DNA of 57,266 nucleotides from a virus. Below, piece by piece: positions 39,209-49,732 of the stretch. Location: positions 1 to 57,266 of the IMG/VR virus record IMGVR_UViG_3300020469_000055; one strand, written 5' to 3'. Under the pieces are notes generated by a model. The model made no database searches, was not told the DNA's origin, and worked only from the letters and a program-made list of their open reading frames with translations. The position numbers and the translations under genes are program-made. Numbering within the stretch: the first letter of the stretch is position 1; every line of letters begins with the position of its first letter.

Positions 39209-42200
39209 TTAGTTAAGTCGATCAGCCAAGCCCTCACTGGGAGAGCGTGGGGCTGACGGCTCAGGGCGTTGAAGAAGAGGAGGAGCTTTAGACTCCTGCT
39301 TCTTTTCGACTGGTTCTTCTTCCACGGGAGGCGGATTAGGAATTAATCGATCATCTGGGTAGTCAACTTCACTCCAGCCATGAGGCTGCTGAGCTGATCC
39401 CATCCACTTAATGTAACCTAAATCTTCCAGAGTAGGATGGCTTAGATAAGGAATATTACGACCTGATCCTGCTGTCATTGCAACAGAAGTAGCCTTCATT
39501 CCTTCTCTAAACGGAGCCTTTGAAAGCTGGAACGGTAAAGCATTAAATGGTAAAATTTCTCCAACAGTTTCAGCAACATCTGAAAAGGCAGAGCCTAAGC
39601 GTTTTTCTGCACCCGGACCACCGCCAACATATGATCCAATATTTCCAGCAAATCTAGAAAGACGACCATAAGTTTTCTGTACCATTGCAACAGCAGGGCT
39701 GCTAAATGGCCTAACCGGGAAATTACGCTCAGAGCTTTGCATAGCTCGGAGTACTGTATTGCCTACAATATCTCGCATATAAGGACCTACGCTTCCGAAT
39801 AAAGGACTGGAAAATCCGTAGGTTGCAAGAACTTCAATAACCTTATTCATGTCTGGCATGGTTGTAAGGTTTTCCATTGCTTGCTTTCTACGATCTTCGT
39901 CTTCTTTAAATAGAACCGCCTGAGCATTTCTATTAATATATTCAAAAGCAGTAAGGCTAGTTAAAATACCAGCCGTCATCATGGGTCCGCGAGCACGGAC
40001 ACCATTGCCAACCAGGGCTTGATAAGCCGCCATCGGATAAGACAGCATCTGGAAAAGCATGTCAACCAGAGGGTTCATTCCCTGGAATCGCATGGTGCCA
40101 CGAAGTTCAGGAGACATTTCCTGAGTTACAAACATAATATACTGATTAAGGGAGGGAAGAATAGAATCTTGAACTTTCATTCTATTTCTAGCAATATCAG
40201 AAAATTCTAGAGAAACTACTCCAGAATTAGCATCACTAGATCTCCCAGCAAGAGATTCTCCTAGCTCATTAAGATCAAGCTCTCGTCCAGCGGATCGAGT
40301 GTTTAATCCCGATGCAGACATAAGCTCTTCCATAATTCCAGGTCGAAGTAGTCCTGACTCAGCAGCATACGTCACTAAAGTTTGAGGAATACCCAACTCT
40401 CGAGCAATTCCCTGAATTTGTTTAAGGGTAAGCTCACGACCAGAAATTTCTTTAGAAAGAACAATTAGCTTATCTGAATGCTTAAGCAAAGTAGCTTTTG
40501 CCTGATTAGCCGCAACAGTACGAACAGCATTAGTAACCGGAAGCATGCCAGAAGCAAGACCAGTTAAATCTGCCGTAGCGCCTGTGAATGCTTCTACGCC
40601 ATCAGCCAACCTTTTAAGCCAACTAGGATCAGAATGTCCTTCTTGGGCTAATCCAGATCGAACATTATTTACATGAGTCTTCAACCTTTCGGCGACAGAT
40701 GTCATAAGCTCACCATCTTCCATAGCATCACCACCCGCACCAAACTTAGCCATAGAGCTAGATCTAAGGTTTTGTGTGGAGTATGCTAAGTCCTCAATTG
40801 TTTCTTTCATAATTCGTTTATCTAAGCCAAGAGAAGACATAAACTTTTGAACAGGCTTATACTTAACAGCTTCACCTCTAGCAGCATCTAATAGCGAGCC
40901 AGTAATGATTCCGGTATTTCGGATTAGCTTAAATGGATTTAATCCAGAAGTACGAAGAATAGTCATAGGAACTTCAACAAACAGAACCGACATTGCAAAC
41001 TTTGCTCCAAGAATAGAATAAGCAATGTTTTGAGTAATGCGGCTTGCCTGTGAAAACTCACGAGTACGCTGCGGATTAAATCCACGAGCACGTAAGTAAA
41101 GCTCGCGAAGGCTTTCCATATACTGGCTAACCTCACGATCATAATCCCTTTCAGTAATAGTTCGTTTCTTTCCTGTAGTATCGGTCTTAAGATTTAAGGT
41201 AAGAGAATTTTCAATCTCGTCAAACATATCGCTCATTGTTGCTCCCTTAAATCCAAAAAGATCATTAATAGCTTTTTGAATTCGAGTAGATGCAAGATGA
41301 GTATCAGCATACCGAATAATATGTTCCATTGAATTTCCTGCCTCAGCAAACAGGCTTGCTAATTCTTCTCCGCCCTCTCGAATAGAACCATCAGGATTAT
41401 CAAAATCACTAATGTTAAAAGTTCTATGGGGCATTCGAATATCATCAAGAGTTTTAATCTTAATATTTAAGTCACTGGGATTAGCCATATGACTATGCTT
41501 AAAGTTACCACCAGCATGATCAAGATAATCATATGCAGCAACTCTAAGAGGAGCCATAACTTTTCGTCCAACTTGCTCTAATCCTTTCATCCACTGTTCA
41601 GAGAAGATGTCCATATTATCGCCTTTAACGGCACTGGCATATAACTCAGCCAGCGTTCCTTTACCTGCAAGTCGATGGGCCTTATTAAAAGAACCGGCTT
41701 CAACCTGAGCTTCATTCTTTCTAGCAAAGTACTCATCAAGAGCATCAATAATATCAGACGGCTTTTTAGGATCGGGATCATCACCTGCACCGGCAGGAGA
41801 TTTTGGCGGCTTAGAAGGAGGAGCACCATCACCAGCATCAAGAGGCTTACGTGAACGGAAAGTAATTTCACTATTAATTTCATTATAAAGCGTACGCTCT
41901 TTAGAAGAAAGACTTCCTTCTTTACTAAGTTTTGCTTCCAAGCTAGAACCAATTTCAATTAACTCATCATCACTAAGTTCAGCAGGTTTTCTAGGAGCTG
42001 GTCCTTCCATGCTTTTAAATAATGCTTCGTTCGAAATATCATCTCGTTCTAACCTAGCCTGTGCTTCCTCTTCATACCTAGCTCTAAGATCTTTATCGCT
42101 AGGTCTGCGGAAATCTTGATTGTCACCATCAGCTAAACGCTGAGGACCAGTACGTCTGGTTTCAGCAATCTCTTCAGCCCGAAGACGAGCCTGTGCTTCC

Positions 42201-45200
42201 TCTTCATACCTAGCTCTAAGCTCTTTATCACTAGGCCTACGGAAGTCTTGGTCGTCACCATCAGCTAAACGCTGAGGACCAGTACGTCTGGTTTTAGCTG
42301 GGGCTTCGTCCGCAGCCTGCTCAGGAATATCTCCTGAATCCATAGACTTAGTAAGCTCTTGTTCCTGCTGACGAGCTACAAAGTAATCTTTGGCTTCTCG
42401 GGCAAACGAAACACCCTCACCTGGATTAGGCATATCCCAATCTCTAATGTTTTTCATAAACATCATGAGATCATCATAACTATCTACAATTTCATCAAAC
42501 TCTTCTTGGGTCATTCGAGTATAACCAGGAACACCTAAGAATTTAGTATCGGCAGCATTGTCATATTTATTGACAGTAGACTTAAGGGTAGCTTTAGTAT
42601 TACCAGCCGAAGTCTCAGCAATGTCATCAGCTACAGCAGGATGAGTAGTAACAATTTCATCTAGCTCTGCTTCTTCTCGCTGAGCTTTAAGTTTTGCTAA
42701 CTCATTTCTACCAAAAATCTTATCTTTTTCTGAAACTTCATCAACAACAACATTAGTTAATTTTCTAATATTTTTTAAATCAAAAACACCCTCGCTATGA
42801 TTATGGGTTCTAACCTGAGGTTCAGTTAATCCGGTTTCTTCCGCAATAGACGTAACTTGATTGTCTGTTAACTTATAACCACCTCGACCACCTGGCTCAA
42901 GTGTTCCTTCTCTAGATCTAAGAGCATCCATAAACTTTCGAGCATTTATTAATTTAACAGCCGCTTTTTGTGCCTCCGGAGAGGTAGAGTGCAATCCTGA
43001 ATCAATTAATACTGAAAGTTCTTCATCTGCTTCAGATAGATTTCTTAATACAACTTCATCAGATTTTGCAGAGCTTAAACTAATTTCAGCACTTTCGCCT
43101 CTTTCAACAAGCTTAGATCTTCCTGTAATCTGATTAAGCTCTTTTTCCTCAGCATTGGTTAAAGCTTTTCCAGACTTTTTCTTTTCAGATAAAATATCTT
43201 TCCTAGCTTTTTCTTCTTTAGTAATTCTGCTTTTAACTCGAAGTCCTTGTTCATCACCACTAGGACCACGTTTTGCAATAGTAAGAGTTTGATTTTTAAC
43301 TCCATTATTAGCAGCTAAGAAGATTTCATCTTGACTCATACGCCTTCCATTAATAGTAGGCCAAGCTTCGTCCTTAAACAGCTTTGCAAAAAGAACTTCA
43401 GTAAAAGCTTCAAGCTGTTTACTTAGAGTTCCATTTAACTTTCTACCATTAATAAATCTTTCGGTAACAGCATCAAGAGTTTCTTTAAGAAAAACTGGAT
43501 CACTAGCCTGCTCTTCAGTAGGCTCAGCTTGTTTACCGGACTTAGAAAACATTCCCTTAAACTTGCCTTTTTTCGGATCAGCAGGAGTTAAAGTTTTGTC
43601 TTCTTCCGTTACAATAGTTTCGCCCTTTGCTTTGACGGAATCTTCAATATCTGATCGCTTTCCCGAAACAACACGAGAAGGCTGAACCTTTCCGTCTTTA
43701 TCGGTTGTTCGAATCTTTAGAGTAACCTCAGGTTCTTCCTTAGGCTTAACAACCGTAACTTTTTTAGTCGTTGTTGCCGAAGAAGAAGTAGAAGTAGATG
43801 CATTGCTAACATCTCGAGCTTCAGTCGGACGCCAAGCCCGGCGATCAACATCATAATAAATCCTATTATTATCAATAAGATCTTGAATATGCTTTTCCAT
43901 TTCCGCTCGATTAGTTGCAACTAAACCACCGCCCCGCTGAGCGGTAATCATTCTTTCTGTAGAAGAGTCGATATTTGCAGCCCTAGCTTCAGGACCAGTA
44001 ATGGTTTCAAAGTTTCGAATAAACCAACCATTTTCATCTCCTACTCCAGAAGTATTTCGTTCAATTTCTAAAGGACGACCATTTACAGTAGTAACCTGAT
44101 AGGGATCACCATACTCATCTTTCTTTCGTTTAAAGTTAAAAGAAATTTTTTTAGGAGCCGCAGCTTCAGTTGGATCAGCCTCAGCAACCTTAGCCGCAGG
44201 CTTTTCTTCAACTGCCTTAGAAATAGGAGCATCTCTTACTCCAGGATCAACCTTAGTCTCAAGCCTTTGAAGAGTTTCATTGATCGAATCAATCTCTTGT
44301 TCAAGCTTAGTTAGCTGATCTTGAAGATCCACTTCTTTTCCTGCCACTTGAACTTTATTTCTCTTTTCGCTTAACTCCATTAGCTTACTAATTTGACTTT
44401 CATCCATATCATCTGGAGAAAGGTTTTGTAACTTAACAAAAGAATCATATTCTGACTCATTAAGACCACCCCGTCTTGCTAGTTCAAGAGCAAGATTAAG
44501 CTGTTCTTTTTTAGTAATCAATGATTTCTTATCCACAAGATAAGCAGCATCTCCATATTCATCAATCTTTTCTGCTTCAGTAATTCCAAAGGTTCGTTGA
44601 AGACGATCAGCAGGAGCGTCATCGGCAGAAAGATCATACCAGCTTTTAACTCCTGCTTTAATTGCCTTAAACTTTTCTTCTCCTAAAATCTCATAGCCAA
44701 TACTATCAGATTCTTTTTTAAGAATTGAAATATCTCCAATTAGTTTTTTAAAGAACTGACTAAACTTATGAAGAAATTCTTTAAGAGGTCCATTTTTCAT
44801 AGCAAGCTGATTACGTACAAGAGAAATTTCAGCTAAAGCAGCCGCAAACTCATGAACATTTGATAAGGCATATTCTACATTTCCAATACCAGCCCGTTCA
44901 AACAACCGACGAATTTCGTTTTCGCCATTTTTAGTTTGAACAAACAAAGCCTGAATAGTTGCCTGCATTTTTGCTGGAGCAGATAAAAAGCTTAGGTGAG
45001 CAGTTTCATGCACAAGAATTGATGCAACATTAAGAGCATCGCCATATTCAGTTTTTTCAAGCTCACGCAAAAGACTTAATCCAATTGTTCCTCCTTCAAC
45101 AGGACGACCATTGAAATCTTTTGTGCTCCTAGCAATTCCTAAAGTTCCTCCGTCTACAACAGAATCAAGATAAGTAAAAGTCATCCCCATCATTTTATGA

Positions 45201-48200
45201 GGATCAACATCAACAAAAGCCAGCATTACAACTCTAGCGGCATCTTCATCAAGAAAACCTTCTGCAATCAAATTGTCTAGTTTATTCAACAGGGATTCAT
45301 GTCCCTTTGATAATCCAGCATAAGACTCTCGACTAGAAACATACTTTAGCTTTTGATTCTGAGACATAGGCTTGCGCCGAAGTTTTACTTCTCCCGAAAT
45401 CATTTGCTCTCTAACTTCACTAACAATAGCATATCCTCGAACAGCCATTGCATTATCTAAATCTATTAACATATCCTTAATAGTAAATTCAGGATTTTCA
45501 AGATCATACAAAGCTCGTTCTTCAGCAGACATGCCATTTAACTGGTTATATGCTCGACGCATTTGGTTCATAAAAGAATCGGTATCAGCAACAGCATGTG
45601 CTACTCCAGTTGCAGTAGCAGCATCTACTGGATTTCTTCCTAAAGGTAAACCAAAATGATTTCCTCGCATTTCAAAATAATTATCTTGGAGTTTAGTAAT
45701 ATTTCCAGGATCTCGACGAATCCGTTCAATAACACCAAGCGATCTAGCAACCGCAGATCCAGTACCAGCTTCTCCGGTATCTAATCTTTTAAGACCCTCG
45801 TAACCTTCCTTAATTACGCTTTCAGCATACTTAATACTATCCTCTAAGTTTCCAATCCAAAAGGGAGAATCCTCAGGAACAATAAAGGGTTTATTTAAAA
45901 CAGGTTTACCCCCTGCTTCAACAACATCATTCTTTACGATTTTAATAAACCCAAGTGAATTAAGAACGTCTTTATCTAGAGTATTATTACCAGATAAAAG
46001 TTGATTCGTTCGGATTTGAACAAAGCCATCAACAAATTGTTTGGCTCGATCTGCACTTAATCCACCTCGAATCATGTTTGGAATATAACGAGCCGCATTC
46101 GTATTTGCAATAGGAGCACCAGCTTCGGCCATTTCATCCAAAGCTTTCTGCATGAAATTGGTATAAAGCTTTTGTACATTTTTAAGCTCAGTCTTTAGAG
46201 CATTAACATCACCACCAAAAACACGAATCATTTCTTCCGGCAATACGTCTTCATCAATATCCCCGATAAGCTTACCAAGCTGACGAAGCTTAAGAAAAAG
46301 GAAATCAAATTCTTTAAATGAGGGGCCGCCTAAACGAACTTTTAATCCATTGATATAGTTTACATAAGGCAAGGCTTCTCGGGAAGCTCCCTCAACAATT
46401 GCTTCGATTGACATAAAGTCAGTAGAGTTACTGTACACGCGGTTATTAATATGCTGTCCGGTAATAAAGTTTGAAAACCCACGAACAATACGGTTTCGAG
46501 ATCGGAATAATCTAGCCTGTTTAATAGGCCAGTTAACAGCGGCGCTTATGTTTCTTTCAATAAAATCACCAATAGAAGTTCCTTTAAAGATCGTACCAAG
46601 CCACCAACGATCCGTAGATCTTTCTCCAACCTTTAAAGCATCAGGCGACTGACTAAGAATAATTTTATCAACAGCATCCCTCAGCGCATTAGCCTTAAGA
46701 GCACTATTACGAGCCTTAAATGGAATATCATTTAAAACCTGAGCTGATAATCTTTCAAATGCTTCATCAACATCGATATTGATTCCAAGCTTCTTAGCCA
46801 GATCACGATAAATTCCTTTTCGTCGAGTAATTTCCTGGCTAATCTTTTTAGTAAAAGAAGACTCGTCTAATTTTGCGCCAGAAATTTTATTAAACTTTCG
46901 CCTAAGATTAGAACGAAACTTAGTAAAGTTACGGACATTTTGAACAACACCTGCTTCGTTTAAAAACTTACTGACATTAAAGGAGGACTTTACCGCATCA
47001 TATGCTTCAAGACCTTTACCCTCAGCAATTTGTTTAATAGCCTTCTTAATATCAGGATACCTTGCATTTAGTTTTGCAATTTCTTCTGCATTACCTACAA
47101 GCCCCTTATACTCTCGAGTATACTTCATAATCTGTTTGGCAGAAACACCAAGATCTAAAGCAACTCGAATTGCTCTTTCGTTTCGTAAAAGAGAAAAAGC
47201 ATTTTCAACTTTAAGCAAGTCCTGAAGAAAAGAATCTTTTCGAGCTTCAGTTCCTCGAGAAACAATATCATCAAGTCGCTTATTAAAAGCAAGTGTATCT
47301 GCTTCGCTTAGTCGCTTAGAGTTGTTTAGAATTTTTTGAGCACCCCTTAAACTTTTTTCATCGTTGATTCGAGGAATAAGTTTAAGTAGTTGATTTATTT
47401 CAGCTCTAGTTGCAGCAGGTTGACCAGGAATTCCAGAGTCTTTAAGTTTATTTAAAAGAGCTTTAAGAGTTACAGCTTCTTTGTCAGATAAAGCTTGTCG
47501 CCCAGATCCTCCTACAAATCTTTTAGCCGTATCAATTCCCTTAGACTTAAGAGTTCGATCTAGCATATCTAATCTTTGCTGAGCAGTTTCAGCTCCATCA
47601 GAAGCTAAATCCTTAGCTTCTCGGAAAACAGCTTGGATAATAGTATCAAACTCTTCCGTTCCAATTTGCGCACCAGCACCAAGCTTTTTTTGAATTCCAA
47701 AAACTAAGTCAACTGCATCAGCAGAAGAAAGACCATACTTCGCTAAAGTCTCAGAAGAAAATAAATCTTCAATAGTTTCGCTAAGATCTTCGCCTTCTTT
47801 TCGAATAACTAATAAAGGAATCGTTTCAGCTAAAACATCCTTAGCTTCTACTTCTCCTCTATTTAGTCGAATAGCAAGTCCTTGATTTTCAATATTAGAG
47901 AAAATCTGAGCGCCCTCAATTTCAGGAACTGTTGCTTCTCGTTCTGCTAAACGATTGAGGCCACGAACTTTAGCTGCTTCACCTAATGCTCCGGTATCAG
48001 CAACGTAGTCTGTCATGCGAGTAGCAACACGACTAGTACCACGAAAGGCAGGACCAATTCGATTAATCCCACCAGCAATACCAGCACCGCCAATAGCACC
48101 CATACCTCCATAAAGAGCCATGTTAGTATAAACACCTGTAAAGTCTAGCTCGGTTCTAGCACCTTCCATAATCAATGAAGTTTGTCCACCAATAGAAGCT

Positions 48201-49678
48201 GCATATCCTTCAGCCGCTCCTGCAACAAAACCATCGATGGCCGTGTATGCCATAATTTTTCCTACATTAGTAGCTCCTGCGGCAGTACCTGCGGAAAGTG
48301 CAGTACCAGCAAAAACACCTACTGGAACCGCACCTGTAAGAAAATACATGGCATAAGGATCATTAGCAATGTCTGCTTTAATCGTATCGCTTAAACGACG
48401 AGTCCAATTAAACCATCCATCATGATAATCTTTTTCAAACATCATTTCACGCAGATCCATAGCAGCTTGCTTTTGAGCCGACATATTTGCAGTCATCATA
48501 TAACTAAAAGGATTTGTTGTATTATCTGCTAGCATTTCATGAGTAATGCCAGCTTTCATAAGCAGTTCTTTTTCTGTATCTTCTAAGGTATCGTAAATTG
48601 TTTCTTTCCAGGAGTCATCAGTAACAACAACCCTAGATAACGCTTCTTCAAGAAAATCTGGTCCAACAGTCTCAGAAAGATTTTGAATTTGGATTGCTAA
48701 AAGTGCGGGATCTCCTGCTTTTTCATTATCTCCATTTAAAAGAAAATGAAGTTTTCTAATCGTTTGACGTTGTGCTTGTTCATAAACAAACTGCTTTGCA
48801 GATAGTCCACTTAGTCCTCGTTCATCTCTAGCCTGATAATCAAGCATTTGCCAAAGAGTGCTATCAAATCGATCTAAATCATCATCTGCTAGTAATACAT
48901 CATTTATTCCAGATTGATATAAACGACTTACTAATTCTTTACGCTCTTCTTCAGTTCCAGCAGTTGCTGCATTAAACTCTGGCTCTGAAAGTCTATCAAG
49001 CTGATAAGCTGCTTCAATATAACTTTCTTGGTAGGAATTAGATCCTCTATTTCTACTTCTTCTATAGGAAGAATCAACCATACTTTCATCACCGCCTCTT
49101 GCTAAAAACTTTTGTTTATACAGCTCATAAGCTTTAGCATTTAAAAGTCCAGCCCAATTTCGCTCATTGTTTCCTGCAATAGCAATAGTACTTCGATCTT
49201 CGCCAGCTCGACCATCTTGATATAAGCTAACGCTAGGACGAATTCCAATAGATCCGCCTAAGTCTATGACTTCCCTAATTGCATTGTCTTTTGAAAAAGC
49301 ATTGTTTGCTAAAGAAGAAGCAAGAGATTCTCCGAAGTAAGAAGTAAAAAATTTCTGCGTAACATTTCTACGAGCTAAACGAGCGCTGTTATTATTATCC
49401 ATAGAAATGTTTGCGCCACTAATTCCTGCACTACTAGAATCCATATCTGGAGTAATAGCATGATACAGTTCAGATAAAGCACCCGTATTAAACTGATCTG
49501 GATATTGGGTTTTAAGGCTCAAGAAGTCTACATCATCACCATACATAAACCCACCCTTACCATCGGGCATAATTCTTTTTTCTCCTAGCTCAAAACGAGG
49601 AGGAGTAATTGGATCAGTAATGTAGTCGCCTAAAATATTAACTCTATCTTGAGTCATTCGATTGGCATAAATAGACAT
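39209..49678 (-). CDS. Giant internal virion (ejection) protein with zincin-type metallopeptidase motif
   Basis: This single 3489-residue frame starts at ATG 49678 behind AAAGGA. It follows the gp14- and gp15-like genes, so it stands where T7 has gp16 (1318 residues), a protein ejected into the cell envelope. Regions: a helical N-part; a Gly/Ala-rich hydrophobic stretch at about 440-540 (several membrane-capable segments); long charged helical arms; a metallopeptidase site L-V-H-E-T-A-H-L at about 1553, followed some 60 residues later by N-V-H-E-F-A-A-A (likely third ligand); a low-complexity charged part (about 1800-2250) with a 44-residue duplicated segment near 2460-2540; and a more conserved-looking C-terminal part (about 2900-3400). 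It fits the large polyvalent ejected proteins of marine phages. No transglycosylase motif was recognised. Confidence 0.85.
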   Translation of the reverse strand: MSIYANRMTQDRVNILGDYITDPITPPRFELGEKRIMPDGKGGFMYGDDVDFLSLKTQYPDQFNTGALSELYHAITPDMDSSSAGISGANISMDNNNSARLARRNVTQKFFTSYFGESLASSLANNAFSKDNAIREVIDLGGSIGIRPSVSLYQDGRAGEDRSTIAIAGNNERNWAGLLNAKAYELYKQKFLARGGDESMVDSSYRRSRNRGSNSYQESYIEAAYQLDRLSEPEFNAATAGTEEERKELVSRLYQSGINDVLLADDDLDRFDSTLWQMLDYQARDERGLSGLSAKQFVYEQAQRQTIRKLHFLLNGDNEKAGDPALLAIQIQNLSETVGPDFLEEALSRVVVTDDSWKETIYDTLEDTEKELLMKAGITHEMLADNTTNPFSYMMTANMSAQKQAAMDLREMMFEKDYHDGWFNWTRRLSDTIKADIANDPYAMYFLTGAVPVGVFAGTALSAGTAAGATNVGKIMAYTAIDGFVAGAAEGYAASIGGQTSLIMEGARTELDFTGVYTNMALYGGMGAIGGAGIAGGINRIGPAFRGTSRVATRMTDYVADTGALGEAAKVRGLNRLAEREATVPEIEGAQIFSNIENQGLAIRLNRGEVEAKDVLAETIPLLVIRKEGEDLSETIEDLFSSETLAKYGLSSADAVDLVFGIQKKLGAGAQIGTEEFDTIIQAVFREAKDLASDGAETAQQRLDMLDRTLKSKGIDTAKRFVGGSGRQALSDKEAVTLKALLNKLKDSGIPGQPAATRAEINQLLKLIPRINDEKSLRGAQKILNNSKRLSEADTLAFNKRLDDIVSRGTEARKDSFLQDLLKVENAFSLLRNERAIRVALDLGVSAKQIMKYTREYKGLVGNAEEIAKLNARYPDIKKAIKQIAEGKGLEAYDAVKSSFNVSKFLNEAGVVQNVRNFTKFRSNLRRKFNKISGAKLDESSFTKKISQEITRRKGIYRDLAKKLGINIDVDEAFERLSAQVLNDIPFKARNSALKANALRDAVDKIILSQSPDALKVGERSTDRWWLGTIFKGTSIGDFIERNISAAVNWPIKQARLFRSRNRIVRGFSNFITGQHINNRVYSNSTDFMSIEAIVEGASREALPYVNYINGLKVRLGGPSFKEFDFLFLKLRQLGKLIGDIDEDVLPEEMIRVFGGDVNALKTELKNVQKLYTNFMQKALDEMAEAGAPIANTNAARYIPNMIRGGLSADRAKQFVDGFVQIRTNQLLSGNNTLDKDVLNSLGFIKIVKNDVVEAGGKPVLNKPFIVPEDSPFWIGNLEDSIKYAESVIKEGYEGLKRLDTGEAGTGSAVARSLGVIERIRRDPGNITKLQDNYFEMRGNHFGLPLGRNPVDAATATGVAHAVADTDSFMNQMRRAYNQLNGMSAEERALYDLENPEFTIKDMLIDLDNAMAVRGYAIVSEVREQMISGEVKLRRKPMSQNQKLKYVSSRESYAGLSKGHESLLNKLDNLIAEGFLDEDAARVVMLAFVDVDPHKMMGMTFTYLDSVVDGGTLGIARSTKDFNGRPVEGGTIGLSLLRELEKTEYGDALNVASILVHETAHLSFLSAPAKMQATIQALFVQTKNGENEIRRLFERAGIGNVEYALSNVHEFAAALAEISLVRNQLAMKNGPLKEFLHKFSQFFKKLIGDISILKKESDSIGYEILGEEKFKAIKAGVKSWYDLSADDAPADRLQRTFGITEAEKIDEYGDAAYLVDKKSLITKKEQLNLALELARRGGLNESEYDSFVKLQNLSPDDMDESQISKLMELSEKRNKVQVAGKEVDLQDQLTKLEQEIDSINETLQRLETKVDPGVRDAPISKAVEEKPAAKVAEADPTEAAAPKKISFNFKRKKDEYGDPYQVTTVNGRPLEIERNTSGVGDENGWFIRNFETITGPEARAANIDSSTERMITAQRGGGLVATNRAEMEKHIQDLIDNNRIYYDVDRRAWRPTEARDVSNASTSTSSSATTTKKVTVVKPKEEPEVTLKIRTTDKDGKVQPSRVVSGKRSDIEDSVKAKGETIVTEEDKTLTPADPKKGKFKGMFSKSGKQAEPTEEQASDPVFLKETLDAVTERFINGRKLNGTLSKQLEAFTEVLFAKLFKDEAWPTINGRRMSQDEIFLAANNGVKNQTLTIAKRGPSGDEQGLRVKSRITKEEKARKDILSEKKKSGKALTNAEEKELNQITGRSKLVERGESAEISLSSAKSDEVVLRNLSEADEELSVLIDSGLHSTSPEAQKAAVKLINARKFMDALRSREGTLEPGGRGGYKLTDNQVTSIAEETGLTEPQVRTHNHSEGVFDLKNIRKLTNVVVDEVSEKDKIFGRNELAKLKAQREEAELDEIVTTHPAVADDIAETSAGNTKATLKSTVNKYDNAADTKFLGVPGYTRMTQEEFDEIVDSYDDLMMFMKNIRDWDMPNPGEGVSFAREAKDYFVARQQEQELTKSMDSGDIPEQAADEAPAKTRRTGPQRLADGDDQDFRRPSDKELRARYEEEAQARLRAEEIAETRRTGPQRLADGDNQDFRRPSDKDLRARYEEEAQARLERDDISNEALFKSMEGPAPRKPAELSDDELIEIGSSLEAKLSKEGSLSSKERTLYNEINSEITFRSRKPLDAGDGAPPSKPPKSPAGAGDDPDPKKPSDIIDALDEYFARKNEAQVEAGSFNKAHRLAGKGTLAELYASAVKGDNMDIFSEQWMKGLEQVGRKVMAPLRVAAYDYLDHAGGNFKHSHMANPSDLNIKIKTLDDIRMPHRTFNISDFDNPDGSIREGGEELASLFAEAGNSMEHIIRYADTHLASTRIQKAINDLFGFKGATMSDMFDEIENSLTLNLKTDTTGKKRTITERDYDREVSQYMESLRELYLRARGFNPQRTREFSQASRITQNIAYSILGAKFAMSVLFVEVPMTILRTSGLNPFKLIRNTGIITGSLLDAARGEAVKYKPVQKFMSSLGLDKRIMKETIEDLAYSTQNLRSSSMAKFGAGGDAMEDGELMTSVAERLKTHVNNVRSGLAQEGHSDPSWLKRLADGVEAFTGATADLTGLASGMLPVTNAVRTVAANQAKATLLKHSDKLIVLSKEISGRELTLKQIQGIARELGIPQTLVTYAAESGLLRPGIMEELMSASGLNTRSAGRELDLNELGESLAGRSSDANSGVVSLEFSDIARNRMKVQDSILPSLNQYIMFVTQEMSPELRGTMRFQGMNPLVDMLFQMLSYPMAAYQALVGNGVRARGPMMTAGILTSLTAFEYINRNAQAVLFKEDEDRRKQAMENLTTMPDMNKVIEVLATYGFSSPLFGSVGPYMRDIVGNTVLRAMQSSERNFPVRPFSSPAVAMVQKTYGRLSRFAGNIGSYVGGGPGAEKRLGSAFSDVAETVGEILPFNALPFQLSKAPFREGMKATSVAMTAGSGRNIPYLSHPTLEDLGYIKWMGSAQQPHGWSEVDYPDDRLIPNPPPVEEEPVEKKQESKAPPLLQRPEPSAPRSPSEGLADRLN
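42056..42297 (-). repeat. In-frame direct repeat inside the giant gene
   Basis: Two copies of about 110 bp start 132 bp apart (42056 and 42188). The 44-residue unit contains R-R-T-G-P-Q-R-L-A-D-G-D and L-R-A-R-Y-E-E-E-A-Q-A-R. It is near-identical at the DNA level, suggesting a recent duplication in a linker region. Confidence 0.85.
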
Positions 49679-49732
49679 ATAGTTCCTTTCAGCTGGGGTT
49701 CTTTTCAGAAGCCATACTAAAGTAAGTAAAGT

